14,840 nt of DNA from Firm-04 sp045627405 (GTDB taxonomy: Bacteria > Bacillota > Clostridia > Oscillospirales > Ruminococcaceae). The position numbers and the translations under genes are program-made. This document shows positions 1 to 6,783 of the stretch, piece after piece (positions within the stretch are counted from its first letter, which is position 1; each line of letters begins with the position of its first letter). Location of the stretch: contig JAZQNP010000050.1 in the NCBI GenBank assembly GCA_045627405.1, positions 1 through 14,840 on the forward strand, in the 5' to 3' direction. The notes under the pieces are model-generated. The model searched no databases. It was given only the letters and a program-made list of their open reading frames with translations, and was not told the DNA's origin.

Positions 1-204
1 CAGGGCGATAACGGCGGATATGCACAGGGCAGCTACCAGCAGCAGAACTTTAATCAGCAGCAGGGCGGCTACCAGCAGCAGAACCGTCAGTTCGCTGACC
101 CGCAGCCCACGCCGCGTCCCGCAGCTCCGGCACAGGACAGCCTCAATATCGGCGACATCGGTGAATTTGAAGAAATCCTCAGCGACGGCGAAGTGCCGTT
201 CTGA
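1..204 (+). CDS. ssb: Single-stranded DNA-binding protein, C-terminal part (5' end outside window)
   Basis: Seen: an open frame enters at base 1 and ends with TGA at 202-204. The 67 visible residues are a low-complexity Gln/Gly/Asn/Tyr linker with repeated YQQQN blocks, followed by a Pro/Ala stretch and an acidic tail that ends DGEVPF. Known: bacterial SSBs have an N-terminal OB fold, a flexible Gln/Gly-rich linker and a conserved acidic tip (DDDIPF type) that docks replication and repair partners. The OB fold would lie upstream of the window. The rpsR gene follows 53 bp downstream, which is the usual rpsF-ssb-rpsR arrangement of Bacillota. The tip differs from the commonest form but keeps the essential Pro-Phe end. 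The family call rests on the linker, the tip and the neighbour together. Confidence 0.93.
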   Translation, partial: QGDNGGYAQGSYQQQNFNQQQGGYQQQNRQFADPQPTPRPAAPAQDSLNIGDIGEFEEILSDGEVPF

Positions 205-257
205 GCAGATGCTAAAACATCTGAAACCTAAGTTTTTTGCAGAGGAGGGAATTCCCT

Positions 258-506
258 ATGCCTATGGATCATGAGAGACCGCAGCGCGGTGGCAAAAGAC
301 CGCGCAGAAAGGTTTGCATGTTCTGTGCCGATAAGGTGCAGGACATCGACTATAAGGACATCAACCGTCTCAAAAAGTGCATGACTGAGCGCGCAAAGAT
401 TCTGCCGCGCCGCGTCACCGGCACCTGCGCTTATCATCAGCGCAAGCTGACCACTGCCATCAAGCGTGCAAGATACGTTGCACTGCTGCCTTATACCGCA
501 GACTGA
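258..506 (+). CDS. rpsR: 30S ribosomal protein S18
   Basis: An 82-residue basic protein that matches S18 along its length. The core around residues 19-75 includes the KVCMFCADK, DYKDINRLKKC, RAKILPRRVTGTC and HQRKLTTAIKRARYVALLPY blocks. S18 binds S6 on the platform of the 30S subunit. The start is ATG 258, because GGAGGG (244-249) sits 8 bases upstream. An in-frame TTG at 237 would place the ribosome site inside the gene. Four cysteines occur as CxxC, C and C, the pattern of the zinc-binding (C+) form of S18, so zinc binding is likely though not shown. The gene lies behind ssb and is closed by a strong hairpin at 554-584. The usual length is 75-90 residues, so it is complete. Confidence 0.97.
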   Translation: MPMDHERPQRGGKRPRRKVCMFCADKVQDIDYKDINRLKKCMTERAKILPRRVTGTCAYHQRKLTTAIKRARYVALLPYTAD

Positions 507-553
507 TCGGCACAATTCCTTTCTGCGATGAAAGGACAACATATCACAAATGC

Positions 554-591
554 AAAGCCCGAAAGCAATCTGCTTTCGGGCTTTCTTTTTT
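554..591 (+). terminator. Rho-independent terminator of the ssb-rpsR operon
   Basis: A 14-bp perfect stem (554-567 with 571-584, core AAAGCCCGAAAGC) has a 3-base loop and is followed by C and six T. It lies 47 bp after the rpsR stop codon. Confidence 0.93.
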
Positions 592-603
592 CCCCTTCCC
601 CCC

Positions 604-639
604 AAAAAAATCTGCACCCGAAATCCGGATGCAGATTTT
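604..639 (-). terminator. Rho-independent terminator of the minus-strand operon ending at 646
   Basis: Read on the minus strand, AAAATCTGCA (639-630) pairs with TGCAGATTTT (616-607). About five further inner pairs, one of them G-T, surround a GATTT loop. A run of seven T (610-604) follows. It lies 6 bp past the stop of the LCP-like gene and stands tail to tail with the rpsR terminator, so the two convergent operons are separated by back-to-back hairpins. Confidence 0.88.
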
Positions 640-645
640 GCTTTC

Positions 646-1536
646 TTATGATGCCTTCTGAGAAAACGTGACCTTTAAATTGGCAACAGATGCCTGCGTG
701 ATCCGGAGATTGCTCTCCTCCTGATCGTAAATCAGGCTGACGCCCTTCGCCGGCGCGGTCGCATGCTCAAAGATATATGCAATCGCATGACGGTGATCCG
801 AAAAGTCCATCGCGGTGATGTCCGTCGTTACCGTATTGATGAATGCGCTGAAATATCCGTCGAGGTTCATCGAGATGCGCGTGCCGTCACACTGGTTCAG
901 CAGTGCGGCAACCGACAACCCGATCACTGCACTCCGCTCCTGCTCCGTTGCGTACTTCCTGCTCGAAAGCAATGTCTCAAACTGCGTCGCATCCAGCTCC
1001 TGTGACGTACTCTCCGGCCGCAGACCGTTGTCGCGGATGGTTACGACATAACTGACGTTGCCGATCAGCGCGATGATCTTCTGAAATCCTGCGCTGTTCA
1101 TCAGAATGTAACGGTCAATCTCCTGATCCAAGGTGTTCCCGATCGCGTTTTTCAGCGAGTTTGCCCCGTGATTCGTCAGACACTGCTCCACTGTCATCTC
1201 TCTGCCGTCGTTGTCTACCAGCAGATTCAGCGGGATGCCGACACAGTATTCATCCTTGCGGATCGGGTCAAACCGCATCAGCATGACTGCGGGCTGCAAG
1301 TTCTCTGAATCCGGTTTCAAAATGAACAGGATTTCGTTGATGTCTTCCTCCGAAATGCTCGCCGTCGCACTCTGCATCGGCTGCAATTCCGCTTTCTTGT
1401 TCGTCAGACGGTTGTAGAAATACAATCCCACTGCTCCGATGACGATCATCGAAATCAGAATCGTGATCAGAAACGGGATCGCTGTCGTTCCGGTTGCGGG
1501 TTTCTTTCGTTTATAAGCTCTTGTTGCCATAAGCAT
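646..1536 (-). CDS. Membrane-anchored LytR-CpsA-Psr (LCP)-like protein with a degenerate active site
   Basis: A 296-residue protein. Residues 1-19 are basic and cytoplasmic, 20-41 form one membrane helix, and the rest should be outside the cell. Residues 83-168 follow the LCP layout: a hydrophobic strand, a FDP-x-RKDEY turn, a GIP-containing strand, then NSLKNAIGNTLDQEIDRYI and the GFQKIIALIG helix. Residues 181-215 resemble the LCP block LxGxQALxYVRxR plus its following helix. Known LCP enzymes transfer teichoic acid or polysaccharide chains to peptidoglycan and use arginines and aspartate, for example in an IPRD motif. Here that motif reads IPLN and the paired region lacks most arginines, so catalysis is doubtful. 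ATG 1536 or ATG 1530 can start it; a TGA sits in frame 15 bases upstream. It is the last gene of the operon. LCP kinship is inferred from pattern only. Confidence 0.62.
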   Translation of the reverse strand: MLMATRAYKRKKPATGTTAIPFLITILISMIVIGAVGLYFYNRLTNKKAELQPMQSATASISEEDINEILFILKPDSENLQPAVMLMRFDPIRKDEYCVGIPLNLLVDNDGREMTVEQCLTNHGANSLKNAIGNTLDQEIDRYILMNSAGFQKIIALIGNVSYVVTIRDNGLRPESTSQELDATQFETLLSSRKYATEQERSAVIGLSVAALLNQCDGTRISMNLDGYFSAFINTVTTDITAMDFSDHRHAIAYIFEHATAPAKGVSLIYDQEESNLRITQASVANLKVTFSQKAS

Positions 1537-1538
1537 TT

Positions 1539-1572
1539 CGTCTGTCTCTCAGGCAGACGGCTGATTCCCTCC
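1539..1572 (-). promoter_or_regulatory. Ribosome-binding site with intervening hairpin before the LCP-like gene
   Basis: The only strong Shine-Dalgarno (GGAGGG, 1572-1567) lies 30 bases before ATG 1536. Between them, CGTCTG (1559-1554 on the minus strand) and CAGACG (1544-1539) can form a 6-bp stem with a 9-base loop. If folded, the unpaired distance from ribosome site to start falls to about 9 bases, the normal value. Confidence 0.5.
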
Positions 1573-1575
1573 TTT

Positions 1576-2085
1576 TCATTGGTCGGGTGAAGCCGGTTCC
1601 AGCATCAGTCTGCGAATGTCCAGTCCCTGCTTCTCTGCCATACGGATCGTCTGTCCCGTGCCGGAGTGCATGTCCGTCACAACCGCAATCAGCCGCTGAC
1701 TGCGCGCAACCATGTATGCATTGCGCTGCCGGTAGCAGCCCCGGTGATACTGCGGACATACCGCCACAATCTCATCCGCTGCGTGCAGGATGCTCTCGTA
1801 ACGGTATAACTCTGCGCCGCGCAGCTCCTTGCCGTGTTCTTCAAACGGCCGCACTGCGATCAGCCGCAGATTGTGCTGCCTGCGAAAGGTCAGCACAATC
1901 TCCGCTGCCCAGATGTCTACGCCCTGTGCCATCCCCGAATAAAATGTGTCTGCGCCGTCTGCAATCGCTGTACGGATTTCTTCGTAAAGCAGGCTTTCCA
2001 GCATTCGCTTTGCCGCGCCCGAAGGCAGTTTCTCCGGACGGTGTCCCGTAAAGCAGACCGCAAACGGGGTCTTTTCCGCCGCCAT
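1576..2085 (-). CDS. YpsA/DUF1273-type SLOG-family protein
   Basis: A 169-residue Rossmann-like protein. Seen motifs are FTGHRPEKL (12-20), YSGMAQGVDIWAAE (49-62), AVRPFEEHGK (77-86), RQRNAYMV (119-126) and SGTGQTIRMAE (141-151). These match the YpsA branch of the SLOG superfamily, which is thought to bind nucleotide-derived ligands through its GxxGxG-like and GGT-like loops. The biochemical role of YpsA is not settled; in Bacillus it has been linked to cell division. ATG 2085 lies one base after the TGA of the kinase gene upstream (TGACATG), with no strong ribosome site of its own, so translational coupling is likely. The length (about 170-190 in the family) says it is complete. The downstream LCP-like gene starts 39 bp after its stop. 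Confidence 0.82.
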   Translation of the reverse strand: MAAEKTPFAVCFTGHRPEKLPSGAAKRMLESLLYEEIRTAIADGADTFYSGMAQGVDIWAAEIVLTFRRQHNLRLIAVRPFEEHGKELRGAELYRYESILHAADEIVAVCPQYHRGCYRQRNAYMVARSQRLIAVVTDMHSGTGQTIRMAEKQGLDIRRLMLEPASPDQ

Positions 2086-2086
2086 G

Positions 2087-3022
2087 TCAGTCCGTAAACA
2101 GAGAGCCGCCGATGAATTCCCGCACCAGCGACTGCGGCGGGATCCATGCTTCTTCCATCGGCTCCATCTCGTCCAGAAAACGGTACAGCATTGCTATGCC
2201 TGTTTCCGGTGCGGCGATCTCCGCCAGTTTCCGGACTGTATCATGCAGGTACTGCCGGTAAACCGGCAGCTCGTATGCCAGAAATGTGTCAAGCTCGTAA
2301 TCGGCAAGATGCTTATACGGCATGATGTATAAATTCTCTCCGCGCGATATGCTCGAAAGCATTTTGCAGGATTCTTCCGGCGATCTGCCGCGTGTGCGGT
2401 AATCCCGGATCAGCCGCCGCGCAAACCGGATCAAAGACGGATGCAGCTGCTCGCTCTCCCGTGCGATGCGCGTGCGCACACTCAGATAGATGTGGTTTGC
2501 GGTGTCTTTCGTGCTGCCGGTCACCTCCGGATTCAGCGCGTGAATGCCCTCCATGATGATCATTTCATTGGGCTTTCGCGTCAAAAATCTGCCTGACCGG
2601 ACCTGCTTCTGCAACAGAAAGTCAAACCGCGGCAGCTCGACTGTTTCTCCCCGCGCCAACTGGTTCAGCTGCGTATTCAGCAGGTCGGTGTCCAGCCGCA
2701 GCGGAGACTCAAAATCCGGATTGCCGTCCTGATCTACCAGATCCGCATGCTTGTCATTGTCGGCAAAATAATTGTCCATCGACAGTGTGTGCGTTTCAAA
2801 TCCGGCTGCGTCCAGAATCTGTTCGAGCCGACAGGCAGTTGTCGTCTTGCCCGATCCCGACGGTCCGGCAATCAGTGTAATCGGCTTCTCCTTCGCGTGA
2901 CGGCAGATGTCGTCCGCAAGGTCGCGCAGCTGCTTGTCATATGCTGCTTCGGAATCTATGATCAGACATTCGGGGGAGCTTTCGATCTGTTTGTTCAGAT
3001 CGGAGAGCAGTATTTCCTGCAT
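2087..3022 (-). CDS. Uridine kinase / phosphoribulokinase-family P-loop kinase
   Basis: A 311-residue cytoplasmic kinase. Walker A is GPSGSGKT (53-60). Other family blocks are SMDNYF (81-86, place of the substrate-binding aspartate), the LPRFDF strand (130-135), IIMEGIHAL (155-163) and the arginine-rich lid RRLIRDYRTRGRS (202-214). These are the hallmarks of the Udk fold, which phosphorylates uridine/cytidine or related sugars. It is longer than Udk of E. coli (about 213 residues), with roughly 45 extra N-terminal residues and a C-terminal helical extension, but lacks the TGS domain of the long clostridial nucleoside kinases. The substrate is therefore uncertain. The start ATG 3022 has AAGGAG 6 bases upstream (on the minus strand). 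It sits 12 bp behind the helicase loader and is coupled to the SLOG gene. Confidence 0.85.
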   Translation of the reverse strand: MQEILLSDLNKQIESSPECLIIDSEAAYDKQLRDLADDICRHAKEKPITLIAGPSGSGKTTTACRLEQILDAAGFETHTLSMDNYFADNDKHADLVDQDGNPDFESPLRLDTDLLNTQLNQLARGETVELPRFDFLLQKQVRSGRFLTRKPNEMIIMEGIHALNPEVTGSTKDTANHIYLSVRTRIARESEQLHPSLIRFARRLIRDYRTRGRSPEESCKMLSSISRGENLYIMPYKHLADYELDTFLAYELPVYRQYLHDTVRKLAEIAAPETGIAMLYRFLDEMEPMEEAWIPPQSLVREFIGGSLFTD

Positions 3023-3034
3023 ATGCTTCTCCTT

Positions 3035-4006
3035 TCAGTTGGTTTGCCGCTTTTTGATGCGGATGTCGCTGCCGTAAAACTGACAGACTGCGCCGGTCAG
3101 CAGACGGGACAGGATGCGGTCTCCGTACTGCTCCTGAATTTCTGCCAATGTCAGATTGGTACTGAGGATCATAGGCTTGTCTGCATTGATTCTGCCGTTG
3201 ATTAACGTGTAGATCATTGAACGGTTGAACGGGGTATCAAATTCTGTGCCGAAATCATCCAGTATCAGCAGGTCGCATTCCATCAGCAATGTCAGTGTAT
3301 CGGCGTCCTTTTCTGTGCTGCGGGAAAAATATTCCTGATTCAGTATATGCAGCAGATTGCCGATCGCGTCATAAATCACACTGTATCCCTGCGAAAGCAA
3401 TGTGCTCGCGATTGCAAGTGACAGATGCGTTTTGCCGAGTCCCGTTCCGCCTGTCAGCAGCAGATTGCCCGCGTGCTGCGGATCAAAATGCTCGGCATAA
3501 TCGCGGAGCAGCCGGTAATTCTTTTGCATCACTGCGTATTGCTCCGGCGGAAGCTCCCGATAATACTGCATCGAAAAGCTGTCAAAGCCGCAGAGCGAAA
3601 GCTGGGAACCCTTGTTCATCTGCTCGGCTCCGATTCTGCCCACTTCCCGTTTCAGACATTCACAGGGGTATTCTCCGCAAAAGCCCGTATCATCGCACAG
3701 CGGACAGGTGTAATGCAGATCAAGATAATCTGCCGGATAACCGTGCGCCGTCAAGAGGTTTCGCAGCATCGCTTCTGCCTGCCGGCTCTGTGTCTCAACC
3801 GCTTTCAGCCGCGCTGCGCGGTCACACGACGGATCGGCTGCCTGAAATACCGAAAGGGCAACTTTGCGAAGCTGACGGTCCAGCTCGGCGGTCTCCGGTA
3901 TCTCCTCGCGGATTTTCACCGTGCGCGCTTCCTGCTCCTGCTTTGCCTGCTGCCGCCTTGCCTGTATCCGGCTGATTGCCTCAGAATAGATCTGCTGCCG
4001 GAGCAT
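3035..4006 (-). CDS. DnaI/DnaC-like replicative helicase loader (AAA+ ATPase)
   Basis: A 323-residue protein from ATG 4006, chosen because AAGGCGG (4022-4016) is 9 bases upstream. A GTG at 4015 is also in frame but abuts that site. Residues 1-85 are charged and helical, probably coiled coil. C101, C104, C110 and the CEC at 115-117 form a zinc-finger-like cluster. The AAA+ core shows Walker A GGTGLGKTH (186-194), Walker B LLILDDFG (246-253), sensor-1 STN (282-284) and an arginine-finger-like RILSRL (297-302). Known relatives (DnaI, DnaC, the IstB fold) load the hexameric helicase onto origin or restart DNA. The adjacent DnaD-like gene upstream supports a primosome role rather than an IstB transposition role. 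The stop lies 12 bp before the kinase gene. Confidence 0.9.
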   Translation of the reverse strand: MLRQQIYSEAISRIQARRQQAKQEQEARTVKIREEIPETAELDRQLRKVALSVFQAADPSCDRAARLKAVETQSRQAEAMLRNLLTAHGYPADYLDLHYTCPLCDDTGFCGEYPCECLKREVGRIGAEQMNKGSQLSLCGFDSFSMQYYRELPPEQYAVMQKNYRLLRDYAEHFDPQHAGNLLLTGGTGLGKTHLSLAIASTLLSQGYSVIYDAIGNLLHILNQEYFSRSTEKDADTLTLLMECDLLILDDFGTEFDTPFNRSMIYTLINGRINADKPMILSTNLTLAEIQEQYGDRILSRLLTGAVCQFYGSDIRIKKRQTN

Positions 4007-4022
4007 ACTGATCACCGCCTTG

Positions 4023-5108
4023 TCAGATTTGATGGATGAGCTTCTCTACCTCTGCAATGTCAATCGACGACTGGCTGAGCTGTCTGCCCGATGCGGGCTT
4101 TTTGCCGACGCCGACGCCTGCTGTCCCGCTGCTTTTGCGGACGCTCTGCTGCTGCTGCTTTGCCGCATAGAACCGCTCCGATTCTTCTGCTGCCTGCTGC
4201 GGGGTGAGAATGCCGGATGCTGCCCAGTTTTTCAGCACCTTGTCTGTATACGGAAACGGCTTTGCGCCGTTTGTATGGTCGCGCATCTGATCGTATGCAA
4301 GCTGCACCATCTCAGGCGACATGTGAAGCTGCTGCCAACTGTCAAAATAGCCCTGCTGCTTTGCCGTCGGCCGCTGCGTCATGCCGAAAATCGTCATCAG
4401 CTTTCCTGTGTACGACCGGCGTTCCGTCCGCTTCTGGATGTCTTCCTGCGCCAGCGCGTGCGTCAGAATGCCATCCTCCTGCCACTGCACGGCGATTGCT
4501 TCCATTGTACGCACCTGAAACTGCTGCGTTTCCATGCAGTATGCCGCCAGCATGATGATCAGATCCGGTTCCAGCCCGAGATATTCGTGCATCCAGATCA
4601 GACTCTTCATTTCCGTATGGTTCAGCAGTCTGCCGGCACAGTGTTCTGCGTAAATCAGCATCTGTGCGGTTGCGCTGTCGCTGTTCTTGCGCTCTGCAAT
4701 TTCACTCGGCAGCAGGGAAAAACTGCTGCTTGTCTGCGCCGGGGCTGCCTTTATTCGCGGTGCGGCTGCCGGCGGCTCCGCCTGCTCCTGCGGCGGGACA
4801 GCAGGGGATGCCTCCGCCGCCTGCGCTGCCGGTTTTGCAGTGCTTGCAGTCTGCACATGCGTGATCACAGTCTGCTGCGGCGCGTTTGTCAGGACATTGA
4901 CGTTCTGCCAGAATACGATCGCTTCTTCTACTTCACTCTGCGTGACGCTGCATGCACGGACAATCTCCTCTGCGGAAAGGTCTTCATTCGCGTGGCAGAG
5001 GATGTAAAGCAGCACTTTCAGCTGGGCGTGCGTTGCCAGTTTCAGCAGGTGATCGGCTACCGTCGCGGGTACGGTAAACGCGCTGCCGGTGTTGACATGT
5101 ACTTCCAT
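4023..5108 (-). CDS. DnaD-like replication initiation/restart protein
   Basis: A 361-residue protein from ATG 5108. AAGGAGG lies 8 bases upstream of it, inside what would be the first codons of an alternative start at 5129. Residues 14-75 look like a winged-helix domain (a typical QLKVLLYIL helix and SAEEIVRACSVTQSEVEEAI recognition part). Residues 76-128 are an Ala/Pro/Gln-rich linker. Residues 144-220 and 230-310 look like two DnaD C-terminal domains; the second carries YFDSW and PFPYTDKVLKNWAASG, close to the YxxxIxxW signature. The tail is rich in Gln, Ser and Gly. DnaD proteins bind and remodel DNA during primosome assembly with DnaI-type loaders, and such a loader is the next gene. It is the first gene of a five-gene operon. 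Confidence 0.85.
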   Translation of the reverse strand: MEVHVNTGSAFTVPATVADHLLKLATHAQLKVLLYILCHANEDLSAEEIVRACSVTQSEVEEAIVFWQNVNVLTNAPQQTVITHVQTASTAKPAAQAAEASPAVPPQEQAEPPAAAPRIKAAPAQTSSSFSLLPSEIAERKNSDSATAQMLIYAEHCAGRLLNHTEMKSLIWMHEYLGLEPDLIIMLAAYCMETQQFQVRTMEAIAVQWQEDGILTHALAQEDIQKRTERRSYTGKLMTIFGMTQRPTAKQQGYFDSWQQLHMSPEMVQLAYDQMRDHTNGAKPFPYTDKVLKNWAASGILTPQQAAEESERFYAAKQQQQSVRKSSGTAGVGVGKKPASGRQLSQSSIDIAEVEKLIHQI

Positions 5109-5143
5109 TGACGGTGCCTCCTTTTTCATGGTAATACACAGCT

Positions 5144-5172
5144 ATTATACCACAAACCTGCAAAAAAGTAAA
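5144..5172 (-). promoter_or_regulatory. Promoter of the dnaD-dnaI-kinase-SLOG-LCP operon
   Basis: On the minus strand, TTTACT (5172-5167), a 17-base spacer and TATAAT (5149-5144) with an extended TGG before it. The expected start of transcription is near 5137, giving a leader of about 29 bases to ATG 5108. Confidence 0.85.
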
Positions 5173-5196
5173 TACTTCCCGCAAAGAAAATGCAAA

Positions 5197-5231
5197 TGCC
5201 CGAAAACGATGCCAAAAACCGTTTTCGGGCA
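5197..5231 (-). terminator. Terminator after the MetH activation-domain gene
   Basis: A 12-bp perfect stem, TGCCCGAAAACG (5197-5208) with CGTTTTCGGGCA (5220-5231), has an 11-base loop and begins 5 bp past the stop codon at 5237. The T-tract on the minus strand is broken (ATTTGCATTTTC), so efficiency is uncertain. The plus-strand side has a TTTTT run too. Confidence 0.75.
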
Positions 5232-5236
5232 GATTT

Positions 5237-5914
5237 TTATTCGGATGCGCTGTCTCCTCTTGCGTTCGGACAGCCTTCCCGGTACGGGCACTGCGCACAG
5301 TCTCTGCCGCAGCCGTATCTGCGCGCATCTCTGACCGGATGCTGCGATAAACCGATCAGTGCTGTGACGGATTTCATCGGAATCAGCATGTGATTGGCTG
5401 TGACGGTCAGTCCGATCTTGCGCGGCGCGTCCAGCATGGCAATCAGATCGCGCTGCTGCGACAGAGGAAAATCTCCGTAACCTGCACTGAACCGCTCCGT
5501 GAAATACCGGTATTCCTGACCGAGCCGTTCGTGCAGTGCCTGTTCCAGCTCCCTGCACACCTGTTCAATCGCCGCACCCGCTGCTGCATCCAGCATCACC
5601 GCTTTGGTGAGGTCACTGCGCTCTGCACGGCGGATCAGCGCATCGACTGCCGCCGAAAGCGTTGCCGCAAGCAGCACCGCTGCGTCACAGCCGGAGAGAT
5701 GCTGTGCAATATCTCTGCCGCCAAGCGGCAGATCGCCAAGAATGACCCCGTTTTCTTGATGCGTCACGGGAAACACTTTCCAGACCGTGCGTGCGCGCAC
5801 TGCGCCGCACAGCTCCGCAATGCCGGCATCCAGTGCTGCGGAGAGCGCGTCATCCAGCTCTGCGGCATGCAGATATGACAGGATCTCTTTCCGGTTGAGC
5901 TGATCGGGCGTCAT
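5237..5914 (-). CDS. Free-standing methionine synthase activation-domain protein
   Basis: A 225-residue protein. Residues 141-151 (RFSAGYGDFPL), QQRDLIAMLDAPRKIGLTVT (153-172) and HMLIPMKSVTALIG (175-188) match the AdoMet-binding activation domain at the C-terminus of MetH. In full-length MetH this domain supplies AdoMet to re-methylate cobalamin that has oxidised to Cob(II). Here it is a separate gene, and the MetH in this window (9099-11453) ends before that domain, so the two should act as a complex. The N-terminal 130 residues are helical and Ala-rich, replacing the usual start of the domain. The tail has C202, C206, C209 and C215, a possible metal or Fe-S site. ATG 5914 overlaps the metF stop as ATGA, showing tight co-translation with metF. 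Confidence 0.88.
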   Translation of the reverse strand: MTPDQLNRKEILSYLHAAELDDALSAALDAGIAELCGAVRARTVWKVFPVTHQENGVILGDLPLGGRDIAQHLSGCDAAVLLAATLSAAVDALIRRAERSDLTKAVMLDAAAGAAIEQVCRELEQALHERLGQEYRYFTERFSAGYGDFPLSQQRDLIAMLDAPRKIGLTVTANHMLIPMKSVTALIGLSQHPVRDARRYGCGRDCAQCPYREGCPNARGDSASE

Positions 5915-6783
5915 CTGCCGAGATCCTCTGCAACAGCATCGGTGATGTACCGCGCCACATCCGGATTATTCATCGTGTAAATATGCACGCCGTCTGCACC
6001 GTTTTCTGTCAAATCAAGAATCTGCTCAATCGCATATTCCAGACCGGCAGCTTTGAGCGATGCCGGGTCGTTTGCATAACGCGCCAGCAGCTTTGCCAGC
6101 CGCTTCGGAATGCTCGCGCCGCAAAGTGACACCATCCGCTCAATCGACTTCTTGCTCGTCACCGGCATGATGCCTGCCTCAACCGGTACGCCGATGCCTG
6201 CGGCTGCAAGTTTCTCCCGAAAAGTATAAAAATCCCGGTTGGAATAAAACAGCTGACTGATCAGATGCGATGCGCCTGCCTGCACCTTTTCGCGGAGATG
6301 CTGCACGTCCGTATCCAGATCCGGCGACTCCGGATGACCTTCCGGATAACATGCCGCGGCGATGTCAAATGTACCGTATTCGCTGTGCTCGCGGATGAAC
6401 GCGATCAGGTCGGAGGCGTGTGCAAAATCCGTTTTCGGCGCAATCTCCGGATTGCGGTCGCCCCGCAGCGCGAGAATGTTCTCTACGCCGCACCTGCGAA
6501 ACTGTCCGAGCTTTTCCAGCACCGATTCGCGCGTTTCATTGATGCACGGCAGATGTGCGATCGACGGAATGCCGTGCTGCTTCTGTATCGTTTCACAGAT
6601 TTCTGCCGTCGATGCGCCGGGAACAGACCCGCCGGCACCGTAGGTCACGCTGATGAAGTCCGGATGCAGCGTTTTCAGCTCATTGAGCGTCTGAAAAATG
6701 CTCGCAATCGGTACATTCGGCTTCGGCGGGAACACCTCAAATGAGAGGACTGGCTTGCTTTCAAACAGGTCGATGACTTTCAT
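5911..6783 (-). CDS. metF: 5,10-methylenetetrahydrofolate reductase
   Basis: A 290-residue FAD-dependent TIM-barrel enzyme of the MetF family, which reduces methylene-THF to 5-methyl-THF, the methyl donor for MetH. Seen: FEVFPPK (15-21, with the catalytic Glu at 16), VTYGAGG (46-52), AHLPC (76-80), LALRGD (104-109), CYPEGH (145-150) and SQLFY (176-180). The length is that of the usual short bacterial enzyme. ATG 6783 has AAAGGA 8 bases upstream, inside the 3' end of the lipoprotein gene, whose last 23 bases overlap metF. The stop overlaps the start of the MetH activation gene by ATGA. Position and coupling put it in methionine synthesis rather than in an acetyl-CoA pathway operon, since no such genes are adjacent. 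Confidence 0.96.
   Translation of the reverse strand: MKVIDLFESKPVLSFEVFPPKPNVPIASIFQTLNELKTLHPDFISVTYGAGGSVPGASTAEICETIQKQHGIPSIAHLPCINETRESVLEKLGQFRRCGVENILALRGDRNPEIAPKTDFAHASDLIAFIREHSEYGTFDIAAACYPEGHPESPDLDTDVQHLREKVQAGASHLISQLFYSNRDFYTFREKLAAAGIGVPVEAGIMPVTSKKSIERMVSLCGASIPKRLAKLLARYANDPASLKAAGLEYAIEQILDLTENGADGVHIYTMNNPDVARYITDAVAEDLGR

Noticed and set aside
1..120. Repeated CAGCAGCAG/GGCTACCAG units as a regulatory or mobile repeat
   Set aside because: They encode the Gln/Gly-rich linker of SSB, a usual feature of that protein, and are in frame throughout.
4020..5111. Open frame of 363 codons on the plus strand opposite the DnaD-like gene
   Set aside because: It is Cys/Leu/Arg-rich with no domain pattern, has no ribosome site, and mirrors a gene with clear DnaD motifs, promoter and start site. 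Long antisense frames are common in GC-rich codon usage.
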